Below are positions 44,377 to 54,997 of a stretch of 64,000 nt of DNA, piece by piece. The translations under genes were made by a program, and so were the position numbers. Source of the stretch: Pseudomonas benzenivorans (GTDB lineage Bacteria; Pseudomonadota; Gammaproteobacteria; Pseudomonadales; Pseudomonadaceae). The stretch lies in assembly GCF_033547155.1 (NCBI RefSeq), contig NZ_CP137892.1:4216001-4280000 (forward strand), given 5' to 3'. The notes beneath the pieces were generated by a model. It made no database searches. It had not been told where the DNA came from and saw only the letters and a program-made list of their open reading frames with translations. Positions within the stretch are counted from its first letter, which is position 1; the number at the start of each line of letters is the position of its first letter.

Positions 44377-45606
44377 ATGAGCAAGACCTCTCTCGACAAG
44401 AGCAAGATCAAGTTCCTTCTCCTCGAAGGCGTCCACCAGAATGCCGTGGACACCCTGAGGGCCGCCGGCTACACCAACATCGAGTACCACAAGGGCGCCC
44501 TGTCAGGCGACGAACTGAAAGAGAAGATCGCCGAGGCCCACTTCATCGGCATCCGCTCGCGCACCCAGCTGACCGCCGAGGTCTTCGACTGCGCGAGCAA
44601 GCTGGTGGCGGTCGGCTGTTTCTGCATCGGCACCAACCAGGTCGACCTGGACGCGGCCCGCGAGCGCGGCATCGCGGTGTTCAACGCCCCCTACTCGAAC
44701 ACCCGCTCGGTGGCCGAACTGGTGCTGGCCGAGGCCATCCTGCTGCTGCGCGGCATCCCGGAGAAGAACGCCTCCTGCCACCGCGGCGGCTGGATCAAGA
44801 GCGCGGCCAACTCCTTCGAGATCCGCGGCAAGAAGCTCGGCATCGTCGGCTACGGCTCGATCGGCACCCAGCTGTCGGTACTGGCCGAGGCCATGGGCAT
44901 GCAGGTGTACTTCTACGACGTGGTGACCAAGCTGCCGCTGGGCAATGCCACGCAGATCGGCAACCTGCACGAACTGCTGGGCATGTGCGACATCGTCTCG
45001 CTGCATGTGCCGGAGCTGCCCTCGACCCAGTGGATGATCGGCGAGAAGGAAATCCGCGCCATGAAGAAGGGCGGCATCCTGATCAACGCCGCCCGTGGCA
45101 CCGTGGTCGAACTGGACCACCTGGCCGCGGCGATCGAGGACGAACACCTGATCGGCGCCGCCATCGACGTGTTCCCGGTCGAGCCCAAGTCCAACGAGGA
45201 AGAGTTCGCCAGCCCGCTGCGCGGCCTGGACCGGGTGATCCTGACCCCGCACATCGGCGGCTCCACCGCCGAGGCGCAGGCCAACATCGGCCTGGAAGTG
45301 GCGGAGAAGCTGGTCAAGTACAGCGACAACGGTACCTCGGTGTCCTCGGTCAACTTCCCCGAGGTGGCCCTGCCCTCGCACCCGGGCAAGCACCGCCTGC
45401 TGCACATCCACGCCAACGTGCCGGGGGTGATGAGCGAGATCAACAAGGTGTTCGCCGACAACGGCATCAACATCTCCGGCCAGTTCCTGCAGACCAACGA
45501 CAAGGTCGGCTACGTGGTGATCGACGTCGACGCCGAGTACTCGGACCTGGCCCTGGAGAAGCTGCAGCACGTGCGCGGCACCATCCGCAGCCGCGTGCTG
45601 TTCTAA
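44377..45606 (+). CDS. serA: D-3-phosphoglycerate dehydrogenase
   Basis: SerA, 409 residues, E. coli-type with a C-terminal ACT domain (HANVPGVMSEINKVF) for serine feedback. Oxidises 3-phosphoglycerate with NAD and can reduce 2-oxoglutarate to D-2-hydroxyglutarate, coupling the reaction. Seen: NAD motif GIVGYGSIGTQL, catalytic histidine in ILTPHIGGST, and arginine in NAARGTVV. ATG at 44377 gives the standard length. It is divergent from the D-2-hydroxyglutarate dehydrogenase gene; the 187-base region between them contains a 10-bp palindrome ATGCTAGCAT (44265-44274). Confidence 0.96.
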   Translation: MSKTSLDKSKIKFLLLEGVHQNAVDTLRAAGYTNIEYHKGALSGDELKEKIAEAHFIGIRSRTQLTAEVFDCASKLVAVGCFCIGTNQVDLDAARERGIAVFNAPYSNTRSVAELVLAEAILLLRGIPEKNASCHRGGWIKSAANSFEIRGKKLGIVGYGSIGTQLSVLAEAMGMQVYFYDVVTKLPLGNATQIGNLHELLGMCDIVSLHVPELPSTQWMIGEKEIRAMKKGGILINAARGTVVELDHLAAAIEDEHLIGAAIDVFPVEPKSNEEEFASPLRGLDRVILTPHIGGSTAEAQANIGLEVAEKLVKYSDNGTSVSSVNFPEVALPSHPGKHRLLHIHANVPGVMSEINKVFADNGINISGQFLQTNDKVGYVVIDVDAEYSDLALEKLQHVRGTIRSRVLF

Positions 45607-45623
45607 GCCAGGCCGCGCCACGA

Positions 45624-45650
45624 AAAAGGGAGGCCATGGGCCTCCCTTTT
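45624..45650. terminator. Bidirectional intrinsic terminator after serA
   Basis: Twelve-bp stem AAAAGGGAGGCC/GGCCTCCCTTTT with loop ATG, lying 17 bases after the serA stop and 20 bases from the stop of the convergent DUF523 gene. A-rich on one side and T-rich on the other, so it should work for both. Confidence 0.88.
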
Positions 45651-45670
45651 CGCTTTCGCCGAGCGCTCGC

Positions 45671-46162
45671 TCAACCCGCCTCCAGTCGGCGCAACGCCGC
45701 CTCGGCCTCAGCCAGCTCCTCCTCGCTGAAGATCTGCACCCCGGCGCGACGCAGCAGCGCGGCGGTCACCCCCTCGCCGGCGACCCTGCGCCCGCTGAAG
45801 CTGCCGTCGTAGTTCTCGCGGTTGCCGCAGGAGGGGCTGCGTGCCTTGAGCAACGCCAGGCGAATCTGGTGCCGCTCGACCAGTGCCAGCGCCTGCTGCG
45901 CCCCGGCGAGGAAGGCGGCAGTGAAGTCCTCGCCGTCCACACTGCGCACCGGCAGCAGGCCGTCGAGCACCTGGCCGCCCTGACCACCGGGGATTTCCGC
46001 CGGCGGCCGCGGCGTCGGCAAGCCCCCGGCCACCTCCGGACACAGGGCCACCACGCGACCCTCGGCCTGCCAGCGCTCGAGCAGCCCGAAGGGGCCGTGG
46101 GCGCCGCCGTCGTAGCGCACCGGATGGCCGAGCAGGCAACGGCTGACCAAGATCTTCTGCAT
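45671..46162 (-). CDS. DUF523 family protein
   Basis: 163 residues of the DUF523 (YbbK) family. Conserved cysteines appear in SRCLLG (residue 9), LCPEVAGGL and SPSCG, a pattern suggesting metal or Fe-S binding. The N-terminus MQKILVSRCLLG is standard. Function is unknown; homologues may be fused to DUF1722. It lies 18 bases downstream of the 2OG-Fe(II) oxygenase gene and is probably co-transcribed. Confidence 0.85.
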   Translation of the reverse strand: MQKILVSRCLLGHPVRYDGGAHGPFGLLERWQAEGRVVALCPEVAGGLPTPRPPAEIPGGQGGQVLDGLLPVRSVDGEDFTAAFLAGAQQALALVERHQIRLALLKARSPSCGNRENYDGSFSGRRVAGEGVTAALLRRAGVQIFSEEELAEAEAALRRLEAG

Positions 46163-46180
46163 CTCCCCTCCTCTACACAG

Positions 46181-46798
46181 TTACAGCGGATCGGCGCCGC
46201 GGCGGCGGAACCAGCCGGTCAGCGACAGGCGTTCGCGGCTGGTCGGCAATACCTCGTGGAGCATCTCGGCCGAGAGGAATACCACCAGGCTGCCGGCCTC
46301 GGGCGCGATGTCGCGGATCGAACCGTCCGCCAGGTACAGGCGCAAGGCGCCGCCATGCTCGGGCTGCCAGTCCGGGTTGAGGTAGAGCACCACCGACACC
46401 GCACGACGGTCGTCGTCGCGGAAGCGGTCCAGGTGCTTCTGGTAGAAGGCCCCGGGCGGATAGAGGGCAAAGTGACTCTCGTAATCCTCCAGGCCCAGGA
46501 ACAACTCGCGATTGAGGGCCAGGCGCAGCTCGTCGAGCAGCGCCAGGTAGCCGTCGCAGGCCGCCGACTGGCCGGCGTCCAGCCACTCGATGCGATCGCC
46601 GCGGATGCCTTCGCGCACCTCCTGGGCCTTGCCGACGCCGGCCGGGGTCAGGGCGCCCCGTGCCGCCCGCCGACGGCACTCATCGGCCAGTTCGAGGGTC
46701 AGAGCATTAGGCACGAACAGCGGCCGCAGCGACCAGCCCTGTTCGGCTAGGTCGTCGACTATGTTCGAGAGGGGCAGATCATGGGCGTCGGTAGGCAT
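46181..46798 (-). CDS. 2-oxoglutarate/Fe(II)-dependent oxygenase (prolyl 4-hydroxylase-like)
   Basis: 205 residues. The jelly-roll iron site is visible as HxD in YQKHLDRF and the distal histidine in SAEMLHEVLP, with the 2-oxoglutarate arginine in SRERLSLTGWF. HGGALRLYL and LNPDWQ are typical of the SM-20/PiuC-like class. Substrate unknown; related bacterial enzymes hydroxylate protein prolines, for example in EF-Tu. ATG at 46796-46798 chosen as the family begins soon after it; the open frame extends further upstream without similarity. Confidence 0.83.
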   Translation of the reverse strand: MPTDAHDLPLSNIVDDLAEQGWSLRPLFVPNALTLELADECRRRAARGALTPAGVGKAQEVREGIRGDRIEWLDAGQSAACDGYLALLDELRLALNRELFLGLEDYESHFALYPPGAFYQKHLDRFRDDDRRAVSVVLYLNPDWQPEHGGALRLYLADGSIRDIAPEAGSLVVFLSAEMLHEVLPTSRERLSLTGWFRRRGADPL

Positions 46799-46887
46799 GC
46801 CGGCGATTCTACAGCGTGGCAGGGCGGAGCGCCTCGACAAGCATCGTTCGGCCATTGAAAATAGCCGCCCGCCACCCAGGAGTCAGT

Positions 46888-47655
46888 ATGCGTGTCCTCT
46901 GCGTCATCTTGTTGCTGATCTTCAGCCTGCCGAGCCTGGCCGATATCCATCTGCAGCTGTACCAGGCCGCCGGCTGGCCGCAACAACGGGCACACTTCAA
47001 CGACGCCCTGCGCGCCGCCCAGGAGCGCTATCGGCGCACCCTGCCGCCGGCGGTGTACCAGGCCCTGGTGGAGAACAGCAACCGCCGCTTCGACCCGCGG
47101 GCGATGGACCAGCGCGCGCAGTTCAGCCTGCGCCAGCAGCTGGCCGACCCGGCGCCGGCGCTGCAGTTCTTTCAGTCGCCGCTGGGACGCAAGGTGGTCG
47201 CCGCCGAGCTGCTCGCCACCAGCCGCGAGCAACTGGCGCTGCACGCCGACGGCCTGCCGCGCGGCGAGGCCAGCGCCACTCGGCGCCTGCTGATCCGCCA
47301 CCTGGCCCAGGCCCTGCCGGCCGAGGAAGCCGGCGCCGAGATCAGCCTGGCCCTGGCCGGGGTGGCCGCCGACAGCCTCAGCCAGATGCTCCCCGGGCTA
47401 CTCGGCGGCGGCGCCGCCCATACCCTGCTGGACAGCCAGCGCCAGCACCTGATCGAGCAGATCGGCGCAGACCTGGACAACACCCTGCTGCACGTCTACC
47501 GCGAGCTGTCCGACCCGGAACTGGAGGAGTTCGTCGGTTTCGCCCAGTCCACCGCGGGTCAGGCCTATTACCAGGCGGCCCTGGCGGCGGTCCGGGCCGG
47601 GCTGGCCGTGGGGCAGAGCGCCGCCGAGCTGGAGCCCGCCCCCCAGGGCATCTGA
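46888..47655 (+). CDS. DUF2059-like periplasmic protein
   Basis: 255 residues with a signal peptide (1-18, VLCVILLLIFSLPSLA). The C-terminal region (ELSDPELEEFVGFAQSTAGQAYYQAAL) resembles the helical DUF2059 domain, with a similar earlier copy (PALQFFQSPLGRKVVAAEL), so the mature protein may be two related helical units. No catalytic residues are apparent. ATG has CAGGAG six bases upstream. Divergent from the oxygenase gene; convergent with the hydrolase gene 4 bases later. Confidence 0.75.
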   Translation: MRVLCVILLLIFSLPSLADIHLQLYQAAGWPQQRAHFNDALRAAQERYRRTLPPAVYQALVENSNRRFDPRAMDQRAQFSLRQQLADPAPALQFFQSPLGRKVVAAELLATSREQLALHADGLPRGEASATRRLLIRHLAQALPAEEAGAEISLALAGVAADSLSQMLPGLLGGGAAHTLLDSQRQHLIEQIGADLDNTLLHVYRELSDPELEEFVGFAQSTAGQAYYQAALAAVRAGLAVGQSAAELEPAPQGI

Positions 47656-47659
47656 GCCC

Positions 47660-48601
47660 TCAGGCAACCCGCTCGCGGAGAAAGTCGAAGTAGCGCTGAC
47701 GCAAGGCCGGCACCTCATTGGCCAGATGATGGCGCGCCTCGGGCAGGCACAGGATCTGGGGCGCGGCGAACTTCTCCCGCAGCACCTCGAGGTTATGCGC
47801 CCAATCCACCGTCATGTCCGCCTCGCCCTGGACGATCAGCGGGCTGGCGGCGCTGCGGGGCGCCGCCTCGATCCGCGGCACCCAGCGGGCCAGCGCGGCG
47901 AACCAGGCGGTCGGCAGGTTGCGCGGCTGCAAGGGGTCGCGGTTCTGCACGAAATCGATGAATTCGGCGTCGTGGGAGTTTTCGCTGAAGCGCCGGGGTA
48001 TCGCCTTGACGAAGGGGCTGAGCAGGCGATAGCTGAGCTTCGACCAGGCCCAGGCCCGCGGCCGCACCAGCGGCGCCAGGAGGATGCTCTGGCCCACCTC
48101 GGGGCGCGGCGCGCCGCTCAGCAGGTAGTCCAGCAGGATCGCCCCGCCGGTGCTCTGCCCGCACAGGTGCCAGGGTTGCGGCAACCCCAGCTGCGCCGCC
48201 TCGTCGAGCAGCCCGACCAGCACCTGCTGGTATTCGGCGAAGTCGTCGATGCTGGCCCGTGGGCCGCTGGACAGGCCATGGCCCGGCAGATCGCAGGCGA
48301 GCACCGCAAAGTTCATGCCCAGCGCCCAGTCGATCACATGGCGGTACAACCCCATGTGATCGTAGTAGCCGTGCACCAGCAACAGGGTCGCCCGTGGCTG
48401 GGGCGGCGCCCAGAGCTGGGCGGCGATCTGGTAGCCGGCGACCGGGAAACTGCCCAGACGACTGTCCAGATGGGCATGTTGCCGTCCCAGGTCGATACCG
48501 TAGAACGCCCGATAGGCCTGTATCGCCGGCAACTCCAGCGTGCCCGCGGCCAGTGGTCGCAACAGCGGGCGCAGGTGATCGGGGTTGAAAGGCTCTGGCA
48601 T
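47660..48601 (-). CDS. Alpha/beta hydrolase (serine aminopeptidase S33 / monoglyceride lipase-like)
   Basis: 313 residues, alpha/beta-hydrolase fold. Oxyanion motif LLVHGYYDH (75-82), nucleophile Ser150 in CGQSTGG, acid in QGEADMTVDW, catalytic histidine in EARHHLANE. Lysophospholipase or monoglyceride lipase activity is typical of this class. ATG at 48599-48601 has GGGAG six bases upstream; an upstream ATG is in frame but adds non-family sequence. Confidence 0.83.
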   Translation of the reverse strand: MPEPFNPDHLRPLLRPLAAGTLELPAIQAYRAFYGIDLGRQHAHLDSRLGSFPVAGYQIAAQLWAPPQPRATLLLVHGYYDHMGLYRHVIDWALGMNFAVLACDLPGHGLSSGPRASIDDFAEYQQVLVGLLDEAAQLGLPQPWHLCGQSTGGAILLDYLLSGAPRPEVGQSILLAPLVRPRAWAWSKLSYRLLSPFVKAIPRRFSENSHDAEFIDFVQNRDPLQPRNLPTAWFAALARWVPRIEAAPRSAASPLIVQGEADMTVDWAHNLEVLREKFAAPQILCLPEARHHLANEVPALRQRYFDFLRERVA

Positions 48602-48723
48602 TAAGGCTCCCTGTGGCCGGACGGAGACGGCGGCGCAGCGGCATTGTGCCGCAGGCGCGCGCAGATGTTCAGCTCCAGTGCGCATCGTGGCAAGCTAGGC
48701 GCCCTTTTCGCGATCGCCACGCC

Positions 48724-49305
48724 ATGCCCCGCCCCAGCCGCAAGACCCTGCTCGCCTGCCTGCTCACCCTGGTCGGGGCCGCCGCCCTGTTCAGCGCCGT
48801 GCGCTGGTTCGAGGGGCGCTACCTGCGCCCCTTCGACGAACGGGCGGCGCTGTTCTCCGGCGCCGAGCTGCGCCTGCCGGACGAGCTGGCCGGGCCCGGG
48901 CCGATTCGCCTGGTGCACTTCTGGGACCCGGCCTGTCCCTGCAACGTCGGCAACCAGCAGCACCTGGGCGAGCTGATCGACCAGTTCGCCCCCCGCGGCG
49001 TGGCCTTCTACGCGGTGCAGAAGGCCGGCAGCCGAGGTCGGCTACCGGCCGTCCTGGAGAAGCTGCAGGCGCTGCCGACACTGCCCGGGGTCGCGCACAT
49101 ACCGGCCAGCCCGGCGGTGGCCATCTGGGACCGCAGCGGCCGCCTGGCCTACTTCGGCCCCTACAGCGAAGGCCTGACCTGCAACGCGAGCAACAGCTTC
49201 ATCGAGCCCATCCTCGAGGCCCTGTCCGCCGGGCGCGCGGTCGATGCCAGCAATACCCTGGCGCTGGGCTGCTTCTGCGACTGGTCCGACGCCCCGGCGC
49301 CGTGA
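48724..49305 (+). CDS. Membrane-anchored thioredoxin-like protein (DUF6436-like)
   Basis: 193 residues. Residues 8-26 (TLLACLLTLVGAAALFSAV) form a membrane anchor; the rest is probably periplasmic. A thioredoxin-like strand, IRLVHFWDPACPCNVGNQQHL, carries a CPC motif instead of CxxC; a second CxC occurs at the C-terminus (GCFCDW) and a third cysteine in GLTCNASNS. The cis-proline-type region is not clear. A redox or metal-handling role is inferred. It is upstream of and convergent with the spu operon. Confidence 0.7.
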   Translation: MPRPSRKTLLACLLTLVGAAALFSAVRWFEGRYLRPFDERAALFSGAELRLPDELAGPGPIRLVHFWDPACPCNVGNQQHLGELIDQFAPRGVAFYAVQKAGSRGRLPAVLEKLQALPTLPGVAHIPASPAVAIWDRSGRLAYFGPYSEGLTCNASNSFIEPILEALSAGRAVDASNTLALGCFCDWSDAPAP

Positions 49306-49327
49306 GCGGGCCGCACCGACCCAAAGA

Positions 49328-49353
49328 AAAAGGGCCACCGCAGTGACCCTTTT
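49328..49353. terminator. Bidirectional terminator between DUF6436-like gene and spuH
   Basis: AAAAGGGCCAC and GTGACCCTTTT (49328-49338, 49343-49353) pair with one mismatch, loop CGCA, T-rich on one strand and A-rich on the other. It lies 22 bases after the plus-strand stop and 26 bases past the end of the spu operon. Confidence 0.75.
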
Positions 49354-49379
49354 CCCTCTCGCGTGAAGGCCCCGCCCCG

Positions 49380-50279
49380 CTAGGCCACCGCCGCTTGCTG
49401 CGACGGATCGCGCCGGCCGTCCGGGCCGTTCTGCTGGCTGGCACCGGTGGTTTCGTCCATGGCCTGCTGGATGGCGCGCTTGCGCCGCTCCTCGGCACGC
49501 CGGGCGAAGAACCAGACCATGAAGGTGACCAGCGACACCGCCAGCAGGATCAGGCTGGCCACGGCGTTGATCTCCGGCTTCACCCCCAGGCGCACGGCGG
49601 AGAAGATCTCCATCGGCAGGGTGGTGGAACCCGGGCCGGAGACGAAGCTGGCCAGCACCAGGTCGTCCAGCGACAGGGCGAAGGACATCATGCCGCCAGC
49701 CGCCAGGGACGGCGCGATCATCGGTACCGTGATCAGGAAGAACACCTTCCAGGGCTTGGCGCCCAGGTCCATGGCCGCCTCCTCGATGGACAGGTCCAGC
49801 TCGCGCAGCCGCGACGACACCACCACCGACACATAGGCGGTGCAGAAGGTGGTGTGGGCGATCCAGATGGTCAGCAGGCCGCGCTCGGCGGGCCAGCCGA
49901 TCAGCTGGGCCATGGCCACGAACAGCAGCAGCAGCGACAGACCGGTGATCACCTCGGGCATCACCAGCGGCGCGGTGACCAGGCCGCCGAACAGGGTGCG
50001 CCCCTTGAAGCGGGTCACCCGGGTCAGCACGAAGGCCGCCAGAGTCCCCAGCGCCACCGCGGCGATGGCCGTATACAGGGCGATCTCCAGGGAACGCATC
50101 ACCGCATTCATCAGCTGGGTGTTGTCGAGCAGGCCGACGTACCACTTCACCGACCAGCCGCCCCATACCGTGACCAGGCGCGAGCCGTTGAACGAGTAGA
50201 TCACCAGGATGACCATCGGCAGGTAGATGAACACCAGCCCGGCCCAGAGCATGAGGGTGGAGAAATTCAGGCGCTTCAT
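49380..50279 (-). CDS. spuH: Polyamine ABC transporter permease SpuH
   Basis: 299 residues, PotI/PotC class inner-membrane permease. Six hydrophobic segments; EAA loop EEAAMDLGAKPWKVFFLITVP; FALSLDDLVLASFVSGPG is typical of polyamine permeases. The C-terminus is extended by about 30 hydrophilic residues (QQAMDETTGASQQNGPD). The ATG overlaps the spuG stop by four bases. Last gene of spuABCDEFGH, importing putrescine and spermidine delivered by SpuD and SpuE. Confidence 0.93.
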   Translation of the reverse strand: MKRLNFSTLMLWAGLVFIYLPMVILVIYSFNGSRLVTVWGGWSVKWYVGLLDNTQLMNAVMRSLEIALYTAIAAVALGTLAAFVLTRVTRFKGRTLFGGLVTAPLVMPEVITGLSLLLLFVAMAQLIGWPAERGLLTIWIAHTTFCTAYVSVVVSSRLRELDLSIEEAAMDLGAKPWKVFFLITVPMIAPSLAAGGMMSFALSLDDLVLASFVSGPGSTTLPMEIFSAVRLGVKPEINAVASLILLAVSLVTFMVWFFARRAEERRKRAIQQAMDETTGASQQNGPDGRRDPSQQAAVA

Positions 50280-51187
50280 ACGCGACCCTCCATTTCCTTG
50301 GCTTGGTTACGGTTGAACAGGATGATCGGGATGATCAGGATCGCCAGCATCACCACCGCCAGGGAGGCCGCCACCGGCCAGTCGCGGTTGTTGAAGAACT
50401 CCTGCCACAGCACCTTGCCGATCATCAAGGTCTCCGGCCCACCGAGCAACTCGGGGATGACGAACTCGCCGACCACCGGGATGAACACCAGCATGCAGCC
50501 GGCGATGATGCCGTTCTTCGACAGCGGCACGGTGATCTTCCAGAAGCTGTTGAAGTTGCTCGACCCCAGGTCCGCCGCCGCCTCCAGCAGGCTCTGGTCA
50601 TGCTTGACCAGGTTGGCGTAGAGCGGCAGGACCATGAACGGCAGGTAGGAGTAGACGATACCGATGTACACCGCGACGTTGGTGTTGAGGATGCGCAGCG
50701 GCGTGTCGATCAGGCCCAGGCTCAGCAGCAGGCTGTTGAGCAGGCCGTTGCTGCTGAGGATGCCCATCCAGGCATAGACGCGGATCAGGATCGCGGTCCA
50801 GGTCGGCATCATGATCAGCAGCAGGAACACCGTCTGCATATCCTTGGGCGCACGGGCGATGGCATAGGCCATCGGGTAGCCGATCAGCAGGCACAGCAGG
50901 GTGCTGAAGAAGGCCATCTGCAACGAGCCGAGGTAGGCGGCCAGGTACAGCTCGTCCTCGCTGAGGAAGATGTAGTTGCCCAGGTTGATCACCAGCGACA
51001 GCTGGTTATCGGCCCAGGCGTAGATCTCCGTATAGGGCGGGATGGCCAGGTCGGCTTCGGCGAAGCTGATCTTCAGCACGATGGCGAAGGGCAGCAGGAA
51101 GAACAGGAACAGCCAGACGAAGGGCACGCCTATGACGAAGTGGCGGCCCTTGGGCAGCCGACGGTTGATGCTTCGGGAAATGTTCAT
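50276..51187 (-). CDS. spuG: Polyamine ABC transporter permease SpuG
   Basis: 303 residues, PotH/PotB class permease. First helix near 25-48 (VPFVWLFLFFLLPFAIVL); EAA loop LEAAADLGSSNFNSFWKITVP; FIPVVGEFVIPELLGGPETLMIG is the polyamine-family segment. I chose the ATG at 51185-51187, which overlaps the spuF stop by four bases. Forms the channel with SpuH. Confidence 0.93.
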   Translation of the reverse strand: MNISRSINRRLPKGRHFVIGVPFVWLFLFFLLPFAIVLKISFAEADLAIPPYTEIYAWADNQLSLVINLGNYIFLSEDELYLAAYLGSLQMAFFSTLLCLLIGYPMAYAIARAPKDMQTVFLLLIMMPTWTAILIRVYAWMGILSSNGLLNSLLLSLGLIDTPLRILNTNVAVYIGIVYSYLPFMVLPLYANLVKHDQSLLEAAADLGSSNFNSFWKITVPLSKNGIIAGCMLVFIPVVGEFVIPELLGGPETLMIGKVLWQEFFNNRDWPVAASLAVVMLAILIIPIILFNRNQAKEMEGRV

Positions 51188-52326
51188 GAGCGCAACGCCA
51201 CCCCGCTGTCGTCCTCCCACCAGACGAAGACCTCGTCGTCCCAGGTCGGCCGCGCGCCGCGGCGCTCGGCGTTGGCGACGAAGGACTGGACGATCTTGCC
51301 GCTGGGCAGCTGCACGTGGAACACCGAGTGACCGCCCAGGTAGGCGATGTCGTGCACGGTGCCACGCGACCAGTTGTGCTCGCAGGTCGGCTGCTCGGTG
51401 GTGACCAGCAGCTTCTCCGGGCGAATGGCGTAGGTGATGCTCTTGTCCTGCACCGAGGTGCTGACGCCGTGGCCGACGAAGATGTTGCGCTCCAGGTCCG
51501 GGCTGTCGATCAGCGCATGGCCCTCCATGTCCTCGACCACCTGGCCGTCGAACAGGTTGACGTTGCCGATGAACTCGCAGACCAGACGGCTGGTGGGCGT
51601 CTCGTAGATGTCCACCGGGCTGCCGATCTGGGCGATCCAGCCCAGGTGCATGATGGCGATGCGCTGGGCCATGGTCATGGCCTCTTCCTGGTCGTGGGTC
51701 ACCATCACGCAGGTCACCCCGACCCGCTCGATGATCTCCACCAGTTCCAGTTGCATCTGCGAGCGCAGCTTCTTGTCCAGGGCGCCCATGGGTTCGTCGA
51801 GCAGCAGCAGCTTGGGCCGCTTGGCCAGGGAGCGGGCCAGGGCCACGCGCTGGCGCTGGCCACCGGACAGCTGGTGCGGCTTGCGCTTGGCGTACTGGGT
51901 CATGTGCACCAGCTTGAGCATCTCCTCGACCCGGGCGTCGATCTCGGCCTTGGCCATGCGGTCCTGCTTGAGGCCGAAGGCGATGTTCTCGGCCACGCTC
52001 ATGTGCGGGAACAGCGCGTAGGACTGGAACATCATGTTGATCGGCCGCTCGTAGGGCGGCATGTCGGTGATGTCCTCGCCGTCGAGGAAGATGCGCCCCT
52101 CGGTGGGCCGCTCGAAGCCGGCAAGCATGCGCAGCAGGGTCGACTTGCCCGAACCGGAGCCGCCGAGCAGGGCGAAGATCTCGCCCTTGTTGATGGTCAG
52201 CGAGACGTCGTCGACGGCGACCGTCTCGTCGAACTTCTTGGTCACCCGTTCGATCTTGACCAGTACCTCTTTGGGCTGCTGATCGCCCTCGAGGACCTTC
52301 TTATAGGCACTAGAAGCAACTGCCAT
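51184..52326 (-). CDS. spuF: Polyamine ABC transporter ATPase SpuF
   Basis: 380 residues, PotG/PotA class. Walker A GSGSGKS in [13 protein letters not shown], signature LSGGQRQRVALARSL, Walker B LLLLDEP, H-loop MVTHDQEEA, and a C-terminal TOBE-like domain. Walker A has Gly in place of the usual Pro (GGSGSGKS), as in PotG. Start set at the ATG 52324-52326 with GGGAG upstream; a TTG two codons earlier is also open. It follows spuE by 54 bases. Confidence 0.93.
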   Translation of the reverse strand: MAVASSAYKKVLEGDQQPKEVLVKIERVTKKFDETVAVDDVSLTINKGEIFALLGGSGSGKSTLLRMLAGFERPTEGRIFLDGEDITDMPPYERPINMMFQSYALFPHMSVAENIAFGLKQDRMAKAEIDARVEEMLKLVHMTQYAKRKPHQLSGGQRQRVALARSLAKRPKLLLLDEPMGALDKKLRSQMQLELVEIIERVGVTCVMVTHDQEEAMTMAQRIAIMHLGWIAQIGSPVDIYETPTSRLVCEFIGNVNLFDGQVVEDMEGHALIDSPDLERNIFVGHGVSTSVQDKSITYAIRPEKLLVTTEQPTCEHNWSRGTVHDIAYLGGHSVFHVQLPSGKIVQSFVANAERRGARPTWDDEVFVWWEDDSGVALRS

Positions 52327-52380
52327 TACCAAAACTCCCGGAAAATAGCGCCCAACCCCTGCGGCCGGGCGTTTGAATTT

Positions 52381-53523
<1,143 letters not shown>

Positions 53524-53695
53524 TTATCGGAAAAGACTGCGGCTGTTGAGCGGCTTAGCGCCAGCCAACGGCCATGACCCGGCGCAACCAGGCGGCGGAC
53601 AGTCCGGCGCGTGAACACGCACCTCCGATAGGCGCGGCCGGTGGGCCGGCCAGAAGAATCGAACAACGCATACAAGCTTCCTTCTTATTGTTAGG

Positions 53696-53723
53696 GCCTC
53701 CGGCGGACGGACCCGCCGGAGGC
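53696..53723 (-). terminator. 11-bp hairpin between spuD and spuE
   Basis: GCCTCCGGCGG (53696-53706) pairs perfectly with CCGCCGGAGGC (53713-53723), loop ACGGAC. It starts 17 bases after the spuD stop. The minus strand continues CCCTAACAATAAG, with no T-run, so partial termination or 3' end protection of the spuD message is likely. Confidence 0.7.
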
Positions 53724-53740
53724 TGGGTGGCTGCGTGTGT

Positions 53741-54883
<1,143 letters not shown>

Positions 54884-54997
54884 TCACTGCACCACCTCCC
54901 GGTGAGCCTGGCCAACGCACGGATGCAGTCTGGCAAGGTCATGGCACTCTTTACAACTTTCAGGCCTAAGGGGCCTGGAACGCTAACGGTCTGGCAC

